DNA of 13,599 bases from an uncultured Bacilli bacterium (lineage in GTDB: Bacteria; Bacillota_I; Bacilli_A; ML615J-28; CAG-313), in assembly GCA_904501965.1 (NCBI GenBank), contig CAJGCS010000014.1, forward strand, positions 1 through 13,599, written 5' to 3'. Below the pieces are notes generated by a model, which ran no database searches, had not been told where the DNA came from, and worked only from the letters and a program-made list of their open reading frames with translations. This document shows, one piece after another, positions 1 through 6,799 of this stretch. A program made the translations under genes and the position numbers. How positions within the stretch are numbered: position 1 is the first letter of the stretch; every line of letters starts with the position of its first letter.

Positions 1-810
1 AGTTATTCACCAACAAACTACCACTCTATCTATGCTAATCAAGACATATCAATGGTATATGCTCTAGCTACATCTGATAATATTTATGCAATGAAAACTC
101 ATTTGTTTTTAGGCCCGGACAAACTTGCAAATAGGCTTATTGATTTTGGGTTTTCAAGTGACATTCCTAAAGATCTTCCATCTCTTGCACTTGGAACTAA
201 AGAAACAAGTCCAAAAGAACTTTGTGAAGGATTTAGTATTCTTGCAAATCTAGGTAAATTTATTACCCCTACAGTTATCACAAAAATTACTACATTTGAT
301 GGAGAAGTAATATATGAAGCAAACCAAAAAGTAAAACGTATTGCAGATGAAAGTGATGTATATATATTAAATGAAGCTATGACATCTATCTTTGATAATA
401 ATATGACTTATAATATCAGACCAACTGGTGTAATTTTAAATCCTTTATTAAAACATACTTATAGTGCTAAATCCGGTTCTACAAAAACAGATAATTGGAT
501 GATTGGATATAATCCAGATATATGTTGTGTTGTTTGGAGCGGATTTGATGATAATACTGAAATCTTAAAAACTGCTGATTTAAGAAGTGCAAAGTATATT
601 TGGGCAGATTGTGTAGAAGCTTTCTATAATAATAAGGAATACTCAAATTGGTATGAAACACCAAGCGATGTAATTAAAGTTGAGCTTAACCCAATCAGTG
701 GGTTTTATCCATCTTTTACAGAATATTATAAAGGAATATATTTAAAAACTGATAATCTTCCTTGGTTTATAAGACTACTTTATCAAAAAGAAGAAAATAT
801 GTTTATATAA
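1..810 (+). CDS. Class A penicillin-binding protein, C-terminal transpeptidase part (5' truncated by window)
   Basis: This is the 3' part of a bifunctional peptidoglycan synthase, acting outside the membrane to cross-link peptidoglycan. The frame is open from the first base, so the gene starts upstream and 269 residues are visible. Seen: the SxN motif (S25-D26-N27, counted from the window edge), a SLALG segment near residue 46 of the stretch beginning at Met18, an 'ILANLGKFITP' stretch, and K157-S158-G159-S160 followed by DNWMIGYNP. The SLALG and ANxG blocks and the 130-residue SxN-to-KSG distance fit class A PBPs (glycosyltransferase 51 plus transpeptidase). The glycosyltransferase domain and the nucleophile SxxK lie upstream and cannot be checked. 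The third motif is KSGS where KTG(T/S) is usual, which is a mild variant. The gene ends in TAA just before a hairpin shared with the convergent protease gene. Confidence 0.9.
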   Translation, partial: SYSPTNYHSIYANQDISMVYALATSDNIYAMKTHLFLGPDKLANRLIDFGFSSDIPKDLPSLALGTKETSPKELCEGFSILANLGKFITPTVITKITTFDGEVIYEANQKVKRIADESDVYILNEAMTSIFDNNMTYNIRPTGVILNPLLKHTYSAKSGSTKTDNWMIGYNPDICCVVWSGFDDNTEILKTADLRSAKYIWADCVEAFYNNKEYSNWYETPSDVIKVELNPISGFYPSFTEYYKGIYLKTDNLPWFIRLLYQKEENMFI

Positions 811-860
811 AAAAGCAAAATGAATAAATCCAAACAAACGGATACATTCATTTTGCTTTT
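811..860. terminator. Bidirectional intrinsic terminator between convergent genes
   Basis: A perfect 15-bp inverted repeat (811-825 pairs with 846-860) with a 20-base loop. T-runs lie at the right end on the plus strand (857-861, then TTATTTTT) and at the left end on the minus strand. It starts directly after the PBP stop codon and ends two bases before the stop of the minus-strand protease gene, so it probably terminates both. Confidence 0.85.
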
Positions 861-862
861 TC

Positions 863-1657
863 TTATTTTTGAAAATATTCAAGTAAGTCTTCACTTATAC
901 TATCAATTGGTATTGCAAATCCCATACCTTCAATATCTTCATTTGCAATTTTCCAAGTATTGATACCAAGAAGTTCTCCTTTTATATTAAATAAACCACC
1001 ACCTGAATTACCATGGTTTATTTCAGCATTATGTTGAATATATAAATTTCTTACTTCTTTATTATCATCTATCTTATCAATAATTATTCTATCAACATAA
1101 CTTACATTGCCTACTGTAATAGTACTATAATATTTATCAACATCATACGGATTACCAACAGCTATTACAAATCTACCAACTTCTGTTTTCTTAGTTGCAA
1201 CCCTTGCAACTTCTAATATTCTTGGACATTCAAATGATATTATTGCAATATCTTTAGTATCATCTAATTTGCATACACTAGCACTATAAGTATCACCTTC
1301 ACTAAATGATATATATACAGTTCTTAAATTACCACTGTTTGTTGCAACGACATGTTTATTAGTAATAACATAATAACTATATAAATTATCATTAATTTTT
1401 GTTTTTGAAATCACTACACCCGATGCAAAACTGTTATTTGTCATAATTGCAGTTTTCGTTTCAGTCTTAATTGCAACAACAGTTTTACTTGCGATATTTG
1501 ATGCTTCTACAATTGCATCTTCAAAATCTAAGATTGAAATATTTTCCCCATAGATAACTTCTCTATTAATTACTTCATTAATAATAGTTGTTTTTGAACA
1601 TGATGAAGTAATAAACAATATAAACATTATAGTTATAAAAATATAAACTTTTTTCAT
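863..1657 (-). CDS. Trypsin-like (HtrA/S1C-type) serine protease, probable lipoprotein, no PDZ domain
   Basis: A predicted extracytoplasmic serine protease of 264 residues. The start chosen is ATG 1657, one base after the tatD stop, because it gives a clean signal sequence (MKKVY, a hydrophobic run, then FITSSC). The frame is open further upstream to Met at 1705, but that part overlaps tatD. Cys20 could be the lipidated residue, although Thr at -3 makes the lipobox atypical. The catalytic triad is visible as His102 (TNKHV), Asp136 (TKDIAI) and Ser218 (HGNSGGG). The chain ends right after the GFAIPID segment that closes the HtrA protease fold, so the usual PDZ domain is absent. It is probably translationally coupled to tatD from the same promoter. 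Likely roles are envelope protein quality control or a specific cleavage; the substrate is unknown. Confidence 0.85.
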   Translation of the reverse strand: MKKVYIFITIMFILFITSSCSKTTIINEVINREVIYGENISILDFEDAIVEASNIASKTVVAIKTETKTAIMTNNSFASGVVISKTKINDNLYSYYVITNKHVVATNSGNLRTVYISFSEGDTYSASVCKLDDTKDIAIISFECPRILEVARVATKKTEVGRFVIAVGNPYDVDKYYSTITVGNVSYVDRIIIDKIDDNKEVRNLYIQHNAEINHGNSGGGLFNIKGELLGINTWKIANEDIEGMGFAIPIDSISEDLLEYFQK

Positions 1658-1658
1658 G

Positions 1659-2423
1659 TTAAACACCAAATACCCTTTTAACATTCTCTTCAATTTGTTT
1701 TTCAACTATAGATTCATCTATATTTTTTATATTTGCAATTTCCTTTATAATATAAGGAATATACTTAGGCCCATTTTCCTTTCCTCTAAAAGGATGAGGA
1801 GTCAAATATGGAGAATCAGTTTCTGAGATTAAATATCTTAAATCTATCTCTTCTACAACTTCTTTCATAACACGACCGTTTTTAAATGTAACGGGGCCAG
1901 AAATACCAAGGACAAAGTTTTCCTTAATAAATAATTTCGCCATTTCTTTAGTTCCACTAAATGAGTGCATCACTCCGCCAACAACTTTTGCATTCGTTTT
2001 CTTAAGTGTTGTCAGTGTCAATTCAATAGCATCACGAGAATGAATACTTATTGGTAAATTTAATTCTTTAGCAATCTCAATTTGACGAATAAATGCATAC
2101 TCTTGTTCTTCTTTAGTTGTTACATCCCAGTGAAAATCATAACCTATTTCACCAATACCTACAACTTTAGGTTTTTTTGCATTTTCTTTAAGCCAGTTAT
2201 ATTCTTGATCACCATAGCCTTTAATTTCAGTTGGATGAAAACCGATTATAGCAAAGCATTCTTCATATTTATTTGCAATCTCAAGTGCTAATTTACTAGT
2301 TTCTAAATCATACCCAACGACAAAGAATTTAGAAACGTTGTTTTCTTTTGCATCGAATATTACTTCATCAATTTTACTATATAAGTCTTTATTATTTAAA
2401 TGAACATGAGTATCTATTAACAT
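1659..2423 (-). CDS. tatD: TatD family metal-dependent hydrolase (DNase)
   Basis: A 254-residue protein, full length for the TatD family (two-metal TIM-barrel hydrolases with 3'-5' exonuclease activity on DNA/RNA, or related phosphoesterase activity). All family metal ligands are visible: the N-terminal HxH (H6, H8 in MLIDTHVHL), E92 in GEIGYDFH, H128 in ISIHSRDA, H153 in VMHSFSG, and D203 in ETDSPYLTPHPFRG. The start ATG 2423 is preceded by AAAGGAG with a 7-base gap and by a strong promoter at 2454-2482. The gene ends one base before the protease gene, so the two form an operon. Bacilli usually carry tatD near rnmV/ksgA; that context is not seen here. Family assignment is very secure, the physiological substrate is not. 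Confidence 0.95.
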   Translation of the reverse strand: MLIDTHVHLNNKDLYSKIDEVIFDAKENNVSKFFVVGYDLETSKLALEIANKYEECFAIIGFHPTEIKGYGDQEYNWLKENAKKPKVVGIGEIGYDFHWDVTTKEEQEYAFIRQIEIAKELNLPISIHSRDAIELTLTTLKKTNAKVVGGVMHSFSGTKEMAKLFIKENFVLGISGPVTFKNGRVMKEVVEEIDLRYLISETDSPYLTPHPFRGKENGPKYIPYIIKEIANIKNIDESIVEKQIEENVKRVFGV

Positions 2424-2453
2424 AAAAATACTCCTTTCTATGTAATTAAGTAT

Positions 2454-2482
2454 ATTATAACATTATTTTAAAATAATATCAA
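2454..2482 (-). promoter_or_regulatory. SigA-type promoter of tatD operon
   Basis: On the minus strand there is TTGATA (2482-2477), a 17-base spacer, and TATAAT (2459-2454) preceded by TG one base away (extended -10). It lies about 30 bases upstream of the tatD start. Hexamers and spacing are near-consensus for the vegetative sigma factor. Bases 2451-2471 are identical to a stretch at the yhhQ promoter. Confidence 0.8.
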
Positions 2483-2502
2483 ATAGAGAATTATTAATAT
2501 AA

Positions 2503-2527
2503 AAAACACCTTTTATTAAGGTGTTTT
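2503..2527 (-). terminator. Intrinsic terminator of the small membrane protein operon
   Basis: A 10-bp perfect stem (2503-2512 with 2518-2527) with a 5-base loop. On the minus strand it is followed by a T-run (complement of the A-run at 2501-2506). The stop codon of the 139-residue membrane protein overlaps the foot of the stem at 2526-2528. It separates this operon from the tatD promoter about 20 bases further on. Confidence 0.85.
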
Positions 2528-2945
2528 ATAAACTTGATAATACTTCCATAAGATCTACTAATGTCCACGGAAAAACAGTTGCAACTCCAAAAACTAACAT
2601 CCATGCACACATAACACTAAAAAACAATATATTCATAATCATTAAGCCCTTGCCTCGATAACTATAATTTCTAAGAGCAATGCTTACGATTAAAGAAACT
2701 AGTAATCCAAGTGGTTGTAATAAATATCCGATTTGAAGGAAATAAATAATTTTTATATCCACTGGAAATCTTCCTGGGAAAAATGGTCTTTGTCCAGAAG
2801 TTGATATTCCTGACCTAACAAATACAACACATGCAACAAATATTATAAATGTATATATTAATGCAAGAATTGTAATTATTGTTGTTATTATGTGCGTTCT
2901 ATTACCATTTGTATCCAAATCTACCATATCTATATTAGGGCTCAT
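2526..2945 (-). CDS. Small integral membrane protein, function unknown
   Basis: I do not recognise this 139-residue protein. It has a polar N-terminus (about 18 residues), then three likely membrane helices at about residues 20-43, 67-90 and 100-125. A Gly/Pro-rich connecting segment (STSGQRPFFPGRFP, about 50-63) lies between helices 1 and 2, and a short basic loop (RNYSYRGKG) before helix 3. The RBS AAGGAGG lies 4 bases before ATG 2945, a strong match with short spacing. It starts 20 bases after the stop of another small three-helix membrane protein (2966-3391) and shares its promoter, so the two are probably made together and may interact. The terminator directly after it confirms it is the last gene of a two-gene operon. 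Confidence 0.75.
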   Translation of the reverse strand: MSPNIDMVDLDTNGNRTHIITTIITILALIYTFIIFVACVVFVRSGISTSGQRPFFPGRFPVDIKIIYFLQIGYLLQPLGLLVSLIVSIALRNYSYRGKGLMIMNILFFSVMCAWMLVFGVATVFPWTLVDLMEVLSSL

Positions 2946-2965
2946 AATTCCTCCTTATACAATTT

Positions 2966-3391
2966 TTATAAAAACTTTTTAAAACAAAAATAAAGTAATA
3001 CTAAATAAACAATAATATGCAAAGCAGCTATTATAATACTAGTAATAAAATGCTTTTTTATATTTGATAAATATAGGTATCTTGAAGTATAGATAATAGG
3101 AGCTATAAAATATAAACATGATAATAAACCAACACTAGCTATAATAATTCCTGGAGTAATATTATTTTTATCAATGTTTATATTGCTAACAATTAAAGTT
3201 GTAATAATAAGGGCAATAAAAAGTACAATACCAATTTCAACAAGAAATAACGATATATTAGAAAAACTTCCTGTAACTTTATTACTATCATCACTTTGAC
3301 TTAAGAAGTCTTTTAATTTAATATAATCTTCAGGTACTTTCTCACAACAGCTTCTACAGTCATTATTTGAATTATTTTTTGTTTTACTCAT
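2966..3391 (-). CDS. Small integral membrane protein with N-terminal cysteine cluster, function unknown
   Basis: An unrecognised 141-residue protein. It has a hydrophilic N-terminal region of about 45 residues containing three clustered cysteines (C12, C15, C16 in NDCRSCCEK), then three likely membrane helices at about 47-69, 80-102 and 115-138, ending KKFL. There is no signal peptide before the cysteines, so the cluster is probably cytoplasmic and might bind metal or form disulfides; this is inference. TAAGGTG precedes ATG 3391 by 5 bases. It is the first gene of the pair with 2526-2945 and has a promoter at 3410-3436. Both proteins have the same three-helix layout, but no obvious sequence similarity is visible by eye. 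Confidence 0.75.
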   Translation of the reverse strand: MSKTKNNSNNDCRSCCEKVPEDYIKLKDFLSQSDDSNKVTGSFSNISLFLVEIGIVLFIALIITTLIVSNINIDKNNITPGIIIASVGLLSCLYFIAPIIYTSRYLYLSNIKKHFITSIIIAALHIIVYLVLLYFCFKKFL

Positions 3392-3409
3392 AAATTCACC
3401 TTAGTATAT

Positions 3410-3436
3410 ATTATATCAAATTTTTAACTTTGTCAA
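3410..3436 (-). promoter_or_regulatory. Promoter of the small membrane protein operon
   Basis: On the minus strand there is a perfect -35 TTGACA (3436-3431) and a perfect TATAAT (3415-3410) with TG one base upstream of it. The spacer is only 15 bases; an overlapping TAATAT (3413-3408) would give 17. The -35 box lies immediately downstream of the T-tract of the exonuclease-operon terminator, so the two elements are packed end to end. Confidence 0.7.
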
Positions 3437-3443
3437 AACAAAA

Positions 3444-3471
3444 AAGCATACTAAATTAAATTAGTATGCTT
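3444..3471 (-). terminator. Intrinsic terminator after the exonuclease gene
   Basis: An 11-bp perfect stem (3444-3454 with 3461-3471) with a 6-base loop. On the minus strand it is followed by a T-rich run ending in TTTTGACA. It sits 3 bases after the stop codon of the exonuclease gene and closes the long minus-strand block that begins at rimP. Confidence 0.9.
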
Positions 3472-3474
3472 AAC

Positions 3475-4329
3475 CTATGATATTTCATTTTGAAATAATT
3501 TAAATACTTCAGATGTTGCGACAGCATCATGAAGCGCATTATGATCTTGTTCTTCTACTGGACTACGTCCAAATAAATGATACGCATTAAAAAGACCAAT
3601 ATCAGTCTTAATATTGTAATAGTTTTTAATTACTTGCATTAAATTAACAATTTTTTGTCTTTCGACAAGAGGCTTTAATTTATATTTTTCATAAAAGTTA
3701 TTAAGCATTAATATATCGTTTTTTCCCCAAACATATATTACTGGTTGATAAAGCATAATAACATCTTTTAGTTTTCTATAAAACTCATAGGGAGTTTCTG
3801 CTTTTCTAAAATCGCTCATAGAAATATTTAAGAAATTAAATGTTCTTGCATTTAAACCATCGTTATTTGATGGTTTTACATTTGCATTAAGTGAAGTTAT
3901 CATATTACCATCAGGATCTTCTAAATAAGCTCCGTACTGAATAATTTCCGCAACAAATCCGCTTCCGTGTTGATAATCATAAGGAGGCATTGTAAATTCT
4001 AAATCTAAGAATAAACGATATTGTTCTTTATTAATTAGTTTATTTACGCCCTTTTTAACTGTACTTATATCAAATAAAACTGTTGTTTTTCTTCCAGCTC
4101 TTTTAAATAACTTTATAAAATTGTAAACTTCATACACTTTAAATCGATGTTGTATCTTCGCATTGTCACTACAGTTAAAGCTTACAAATAAACCTAACTG
4201 TAAATAGTCACTAAATTTCTTTTGTTGGCTCTTTGTTAAATAAAAATACATTATTCTTCTACCAACTAAGACTGTGAATATTCTTCTTGATAGCGAGATA
4301 CCTCTTATTATGCCGTGTATCGTCTGCAT
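3475..4329 (-). CDS. DEDDh 3'-5' exonuclease with an unrecognised N-terminal domain
   Basis: A 284-residue protein in two parts. Residues about 104-284 form a DEDDh (RNase T/DnaQ-type) exonuclease fold: D109 and E111 in LFLDLEFTMP, D205 in VWGKNDI, and the HxAxxD motif H263-N-A265-LH-D268. All acidic residues needed for two-metal 3'-5' hydrolysis of DNA or RNA are present. Residues 1-100 are not part of that fold. They look beta-rich and basic (HGIIRGISLSRR, FTVLVGRRIMYFYL, GLFVSFNC) and could be a nucleic-acid-binding module, but I do not recognise the family. The KapD-like subgroup of Bacilli is the nearest relative I can name for the nuclease part only. ATG 4329 is preceded by AGGTGA, whose TGA is the stop of the GerE-like gene, so translation of the two is coupled. 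TAG stop, then a terminator. Confidence 0.85.
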   Translation of the reverse strand: MQTIHGIIRGISLSRRIFTVLVGRRIMYFYLTKSQQKKFSDYLQLGLFVSFNCSDNAKIQHRFKVYEVYNFIKLFKRAGRKTTVLFDISTVKKGVNKLINKEQYRLFLDLEFTMPPYDYQHGSGFVAEIIQYGAYLEDPDGNMITSLNANVKPSNNDGLNARTFNFLNISMSDFRKAETPYEFYRKLKDVIMLYQPVIYVWGKNDILMLNNFYEKYKLKPLVERQKIVNLMQVIKNYYNIKTDIGLFNAYHLFGRSPVEEQDHNALHDAVATSEVFKLFQNEIS

Positions 4330-4333
4330 ACTA

Positions 4334-4558
4334 TCACCTGTCTTCGTTTGTTAATTTAATTTCATTCATTTTTATCAACTCTAAAATTGCTTGACTTCTT
4401 CCTTTAACGCCTAATTTTTGAATAACATTTGAAATATGATTTCTTACTGTTTTACTACTTATACCAAAATAGTTTGCAATATCATCAGTACTATAATTTC
4501 TTATTAATAATTCAAAAATCTTCTTTTCTCGAGTTGTTAAAAAACTTTTTAAAGCCAT
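4334..4558 (-). CDS. GerE-like single-domain LuxR-type transcription regulator
   Basis: A protein that is just a LuxR/GerE helix-turn-helix domain, with no receiver or ligand domain. Seen: LTTREKKIFELL (helix 1), STDDIANYFGISSKTVRNHI (helix-turn-helix with the recognition helix) and QKLGVKGRSQAILELIKM (dimer helix). From memory, Bacillus subtilis GerE (74 residues), a late mother-cell sporulation regulator, shares TVRNHISN and QKLGVKGRSQA. ATG 4558 gives 74 residues, the same length. A GTG at 4570 would add four residues but has its AAAGA directly abutting. The gene lies between uvrC and the exonuclease, about 40 bases after uvrC. Again from memory, gerE is also a few genes downstream of uvrC in B. 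subtilis (with sdhCAB between), so the placement may be ancestral. The HTH family is secure; a role in sporulation is not shown. Confidence 0.85.
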   Translation of the reverse strand: MALKSFLTTREKKIFELLIRNYSTDDIANYFGISSKTVRNHISNVIQKLGVKGRSQAILELIKMNEIKLTNEDR

Positions 4559-4598
4559 CCTAATCCCCACTCTTTCATAGATATTCTATGCAAAGATG

Positions 4599-6407
4599 TT
4601 ATGATTTGTCACGACTCTTAAGTGTTTCTTTTAGGTTGATTGCGATATCTTTTGAAAATCCGATTGCCTTATATTTTTCAATAGGGGCATTAATCATTTC
4701 TTCAATACTTTTAAAGTTTTCATGTAGTATTTTCTTTCTTGTTTTACCAATACCTTTGATTCCATCAAGAATTGATGTAAGTGTGTTTTTTGTATGTGTT
4801 TGCTTGAAGAATGTTATTGCAAATCTATGTACTTCGTCTTGCATAGATTCAAGAAGTAAGAAAATATTACTCTTTTTATCTATTTTTACTTCATCTAAAT
4901 TAGATGTAATAATACTATCAGTTTTATGATTATCATCTTTTTGAAGACCAATAATATCAATATTAGTAATACCTAAATCATTTAATACGTTTTTAGCAGC
5001 TTTAACTTGAATCTTACCACCATCGACAATAAGTAAATTCGGCATAACTTGATTTTCTTCTTTTAAGCGTTTATATCTTCTTGTTAATACTTCGATCATT
5101 GTATGATAATCATCGGCACCTTCAACTGTTTTAACTTTGTATTTTCGATAATCTTTTCTTGAAGGCATACCATCAACATAAGAAACCATTGCACTTACAG
5201 CACTTGCACCTTGAATGTTTGAGTTATCGAATAGTTCAATTCGTTTAGGATATTCAATATTAAGCATTTTACTAAGTTCAATAAGTGGTTCTTTTGTTTT
5301 ACTAAGTTTTAGTTTTCTTAAGTTTAGCGAATGTTCTAGCGACTCTTTAGCATTATTATTAGCAAGTTCTACTAGTTTTTTCTTTGTTCCTTTTACAGGT
5401 ATATTAATTCTTAGTCCAAGTAATTCAGAGATTATTTCGTATCCTTCTAAATATGGTATTAATAACTCATATGGATGAACATTAGACTTTGAATCATAAA
5501 ATTGATATATATATGAAACAATAATTTCATTTAAATTATCATATATATCAAATACTTCACAAGTTCTTTCAATAATCTTTCCATAACGCATATGGAATAG
5601 TTGTATAGAAACAATACCATCATGTTCATAAAAGCCAAGAACATCTCTTGAAACTCCATCATTAATAATAATTGATTGTTTTTCGGAAATTGTATTAATA
5701 TTATTTATTATATTACGATATTCAATAGCTTTTTCAAATTCAAGATTATTTGAAGCTTCAATCATTTTATCATTAAGTTTATTAATAAGTTCTTTGTCAC
5801 TGCCGTTTAATACTTTTTGAGCACTTTCAATATAATCTATATAGTCTTCTTTTTTAATGTTATTTATACAAGGTGCAAGACATTGTCCCATGTCATAGTA
5901 TAAACAAGATTTCTTAGGAATTTGATTACATTTTCTAAAAGGATAAATTTTGTTTAAAACTTCAACTAAATCACGACACGCTTTAACATTAGGAAAAGGC
6001 CCAAACACTTTATTACCAGTTCTTCTTGTAAATTTCTTTATATCTCTTGTATAAACAAGTTTAGGATTTTCTTCATCAATAAAACAAATATATGGGTATG
6101 TTTTATCATCCATAAGTAAAATGTTATATTGAGGTCGATATTCTTTAATATAGTTAAGTTCTAGTAAAAAAGCTTCTACCTCAGTTGTTGCGACAATATA
6201 CTCAAATGTAACAACATCCATAAGCATTCTTGTTGTTTTTGCATCGTGGCTACCCGAAAAGTAACTTCTTAATCTTTTATGAAGATCTTTAGCTTTCCCA
6301 ACATAAATAATTTCTTTGTTTTTATTCAACATTTGGTAACAACCTGGTTTATGTGGGACAAGTGTAAGCTTAGCTTTTATGTTATCTAGTATTTTATTTT
6401 GTTTCAT
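4599..6407 (-). CDS. uvrC: UvrABC excinuclease subunit C
   Basis: The dual-incision nuclease of nucleotide excision repair, 602 residues and full length. In order: GIY-YIG nuclease at about 18-95 (GCYQM, IIYVGKAKDLHKRL, E77 in TTEVEAF), which makes the 3' cut; four cysteines C160, C168, C176, C180 that match the family's iron-sulfur site; a UVR domain at about 205-240 (FEKAIEYRN) for binding UvrB; a C-terminal RNase H-like nuclease with D394 (FDNSN), D462 (VDGG) and H527 (EVHRFA) for the 5' cut; and helix-hairpin-helix repeats at about 545-597 (DGIKGIGKTRKK, AIGFSKDIA). RBS AAAGGAGG lies 5 bases before ATG 6407. Only about 50 bases separate it from rbfA and most are a hairpin, so it may depend on read-through from the nusA-infB operon. 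Confidence 0.98.
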   Translation of the reverse strand: MKQNKILDNIKAKLTLVPHKPGCYQMLNKNKEIIYVGKAKDLHKRLRSYFSGSHDAKTTRMLMDVVTFEYIVATTEVEAFLLELNYIKEYRPQYNILLMDDKTYPYICFIDEENPKLVYTRDIKKFTRRTGNKVFGPFPNVKACRDLVEVLNKIYPFRKCNQIPKKSCLYYDMGQCLAPCINNIKKEDYIDYIESAQKVLNGSDKELINKLNDKMIEASNNLEFEKAIEYRNIINNINTISEKQSIIINDGVSRDVLGFYEHDGIVSIQLFHMRYGKIIERTCEVFDIYDNLNEIIVSYIYQFYDSKSNVHPYELLIPYLEGYEIISELLGLRINIPVKGTKKKLVELANNNAKESLEHSLNLRKLKLSKTKEPLIELSKMLNIEYPKRIELFDNSNIQGASAVSAMVSYVDGMPSRKDYRKYKVKTVEGADDYHTMIEVLTRRYKRLKEENQVMPNLLIVDGGKIQVKAAKNVLNDLGITNIDIIGLQKDDNHKTDSIITSNLDEVKIDKKSNIFLLLESMQDEVHRFAITFFKQTHTKNTLTSILDGIKGIGKTRKKILHENFKSIEEMINAPIEKYKAIGFSKDIAINLKETLKSRDKS

Positions 6408-6429
6408 AAAAGCCTCCTTTTTTAAAAGT

Positions 6430-6457
6430 TTAACCCCTATCTTAGAATAGGGGTTAA
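6430..6457 (-). terminator. Hairpin between rbfA and uvrC (partial terminator?)
   Basis: An 11-bp perfect stem (6430-6440 with 6447-6457) with four consecutive C-G pairs and a 6-base loop, starting 3 bases after the rbfA stop. On the minus strand only ACTTTTAAA follows, so the U-tract is short and interrupted. On the plus strand a good T-run follows but no gene reads that way. It is either a leaky terminator at the end of the rimP-rbfA operon or an RNA processing/stability hairpin. Confidence 0.65.
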
Positions 6458-6459
6458 TT

Positions 6460-6798
6460 TTATTTTTTAAGTTCTTCTAAGATTTTTGAAATTTTATTTC
6501 CGTATGCAAGTGATTCATCATATTTAAACTTTAACTCAGGTGTTTTTCTTAAGTCAAGTCTGTGTGCAAGTTCGCTTCTTAAATAACCTCTTGCATCAAT
6601 TAAATCTTTTGATGTAGCTTCAATTTCTGTATCTTTTCCAAGGACTGTAAACCATACAGTTGCGATTGATAAATCTTTTGTTACTTGAACCTTAGTAATA
6701 GAAACAAATTTTAATTTAGCATTTTTAACTTCATTTGCAAGTATTGTTGCAAGTTCACGTTCGATTATTTTTTCTACTCTTTCTAAACGAAATGCCAT
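6460..6798 (-). CDS. rbfA: 30S ribosome-binding factor A
   Basis: A 112-residue assembly factor that binds the immature 30S subunit near the 5' end and helix 44/45 region of 16S rRNA. Seen: the N-terminal FRLERVEKIIERELATIL helix, the KH-like core with FVSITKVQVTKDLSIATVWFTVLG, and the C-terminal YLRSELAHRLDLRKTPELKFKYDESLAYGNKI, all family hallmarks. Length is typical of Bacilli. Its ATG is one base after the infB stop, with AAAGAGA inside the infB end as RBS, so it is coupled to infB. It is the last gene before the hairpin at 6430-6457. It acts with RimP, encoded first in the same operon. Confidence 0.97.
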   Translation of the reverse strand: MAFRLERVEKIIERELATILANEVKNAKLKFVSITKVQVTKDLSIATVWFTVLGKDTEIEATSKDLIDARGYLRSELAHRLDLRKTPELKFKYDESLAYGNKISKILEELKK

Positions 6799-6799
6799 A

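Noticed and set aside
4334..4336. Mycoplasma-type genetic code (UGA = Trp)
   Set aside because: The GerE-like gene ends naturally at UGA at the right family length, Trp is encoded by TGG throughout, and no in-frame UGA was needed in any conserved gene.
4588..4929. Open frame on the plus strand across the end of uvrC
   Set aside because: It lies antisense inside a full-length, motif-complete uvrC and shows no domain, RBS or promoter. The same reasoning removes 99-281 (-), 479-664 (-), 2082-2291 (+), 5215-5478 (+), 9639-9824 (+) and 13014-13199 (-).
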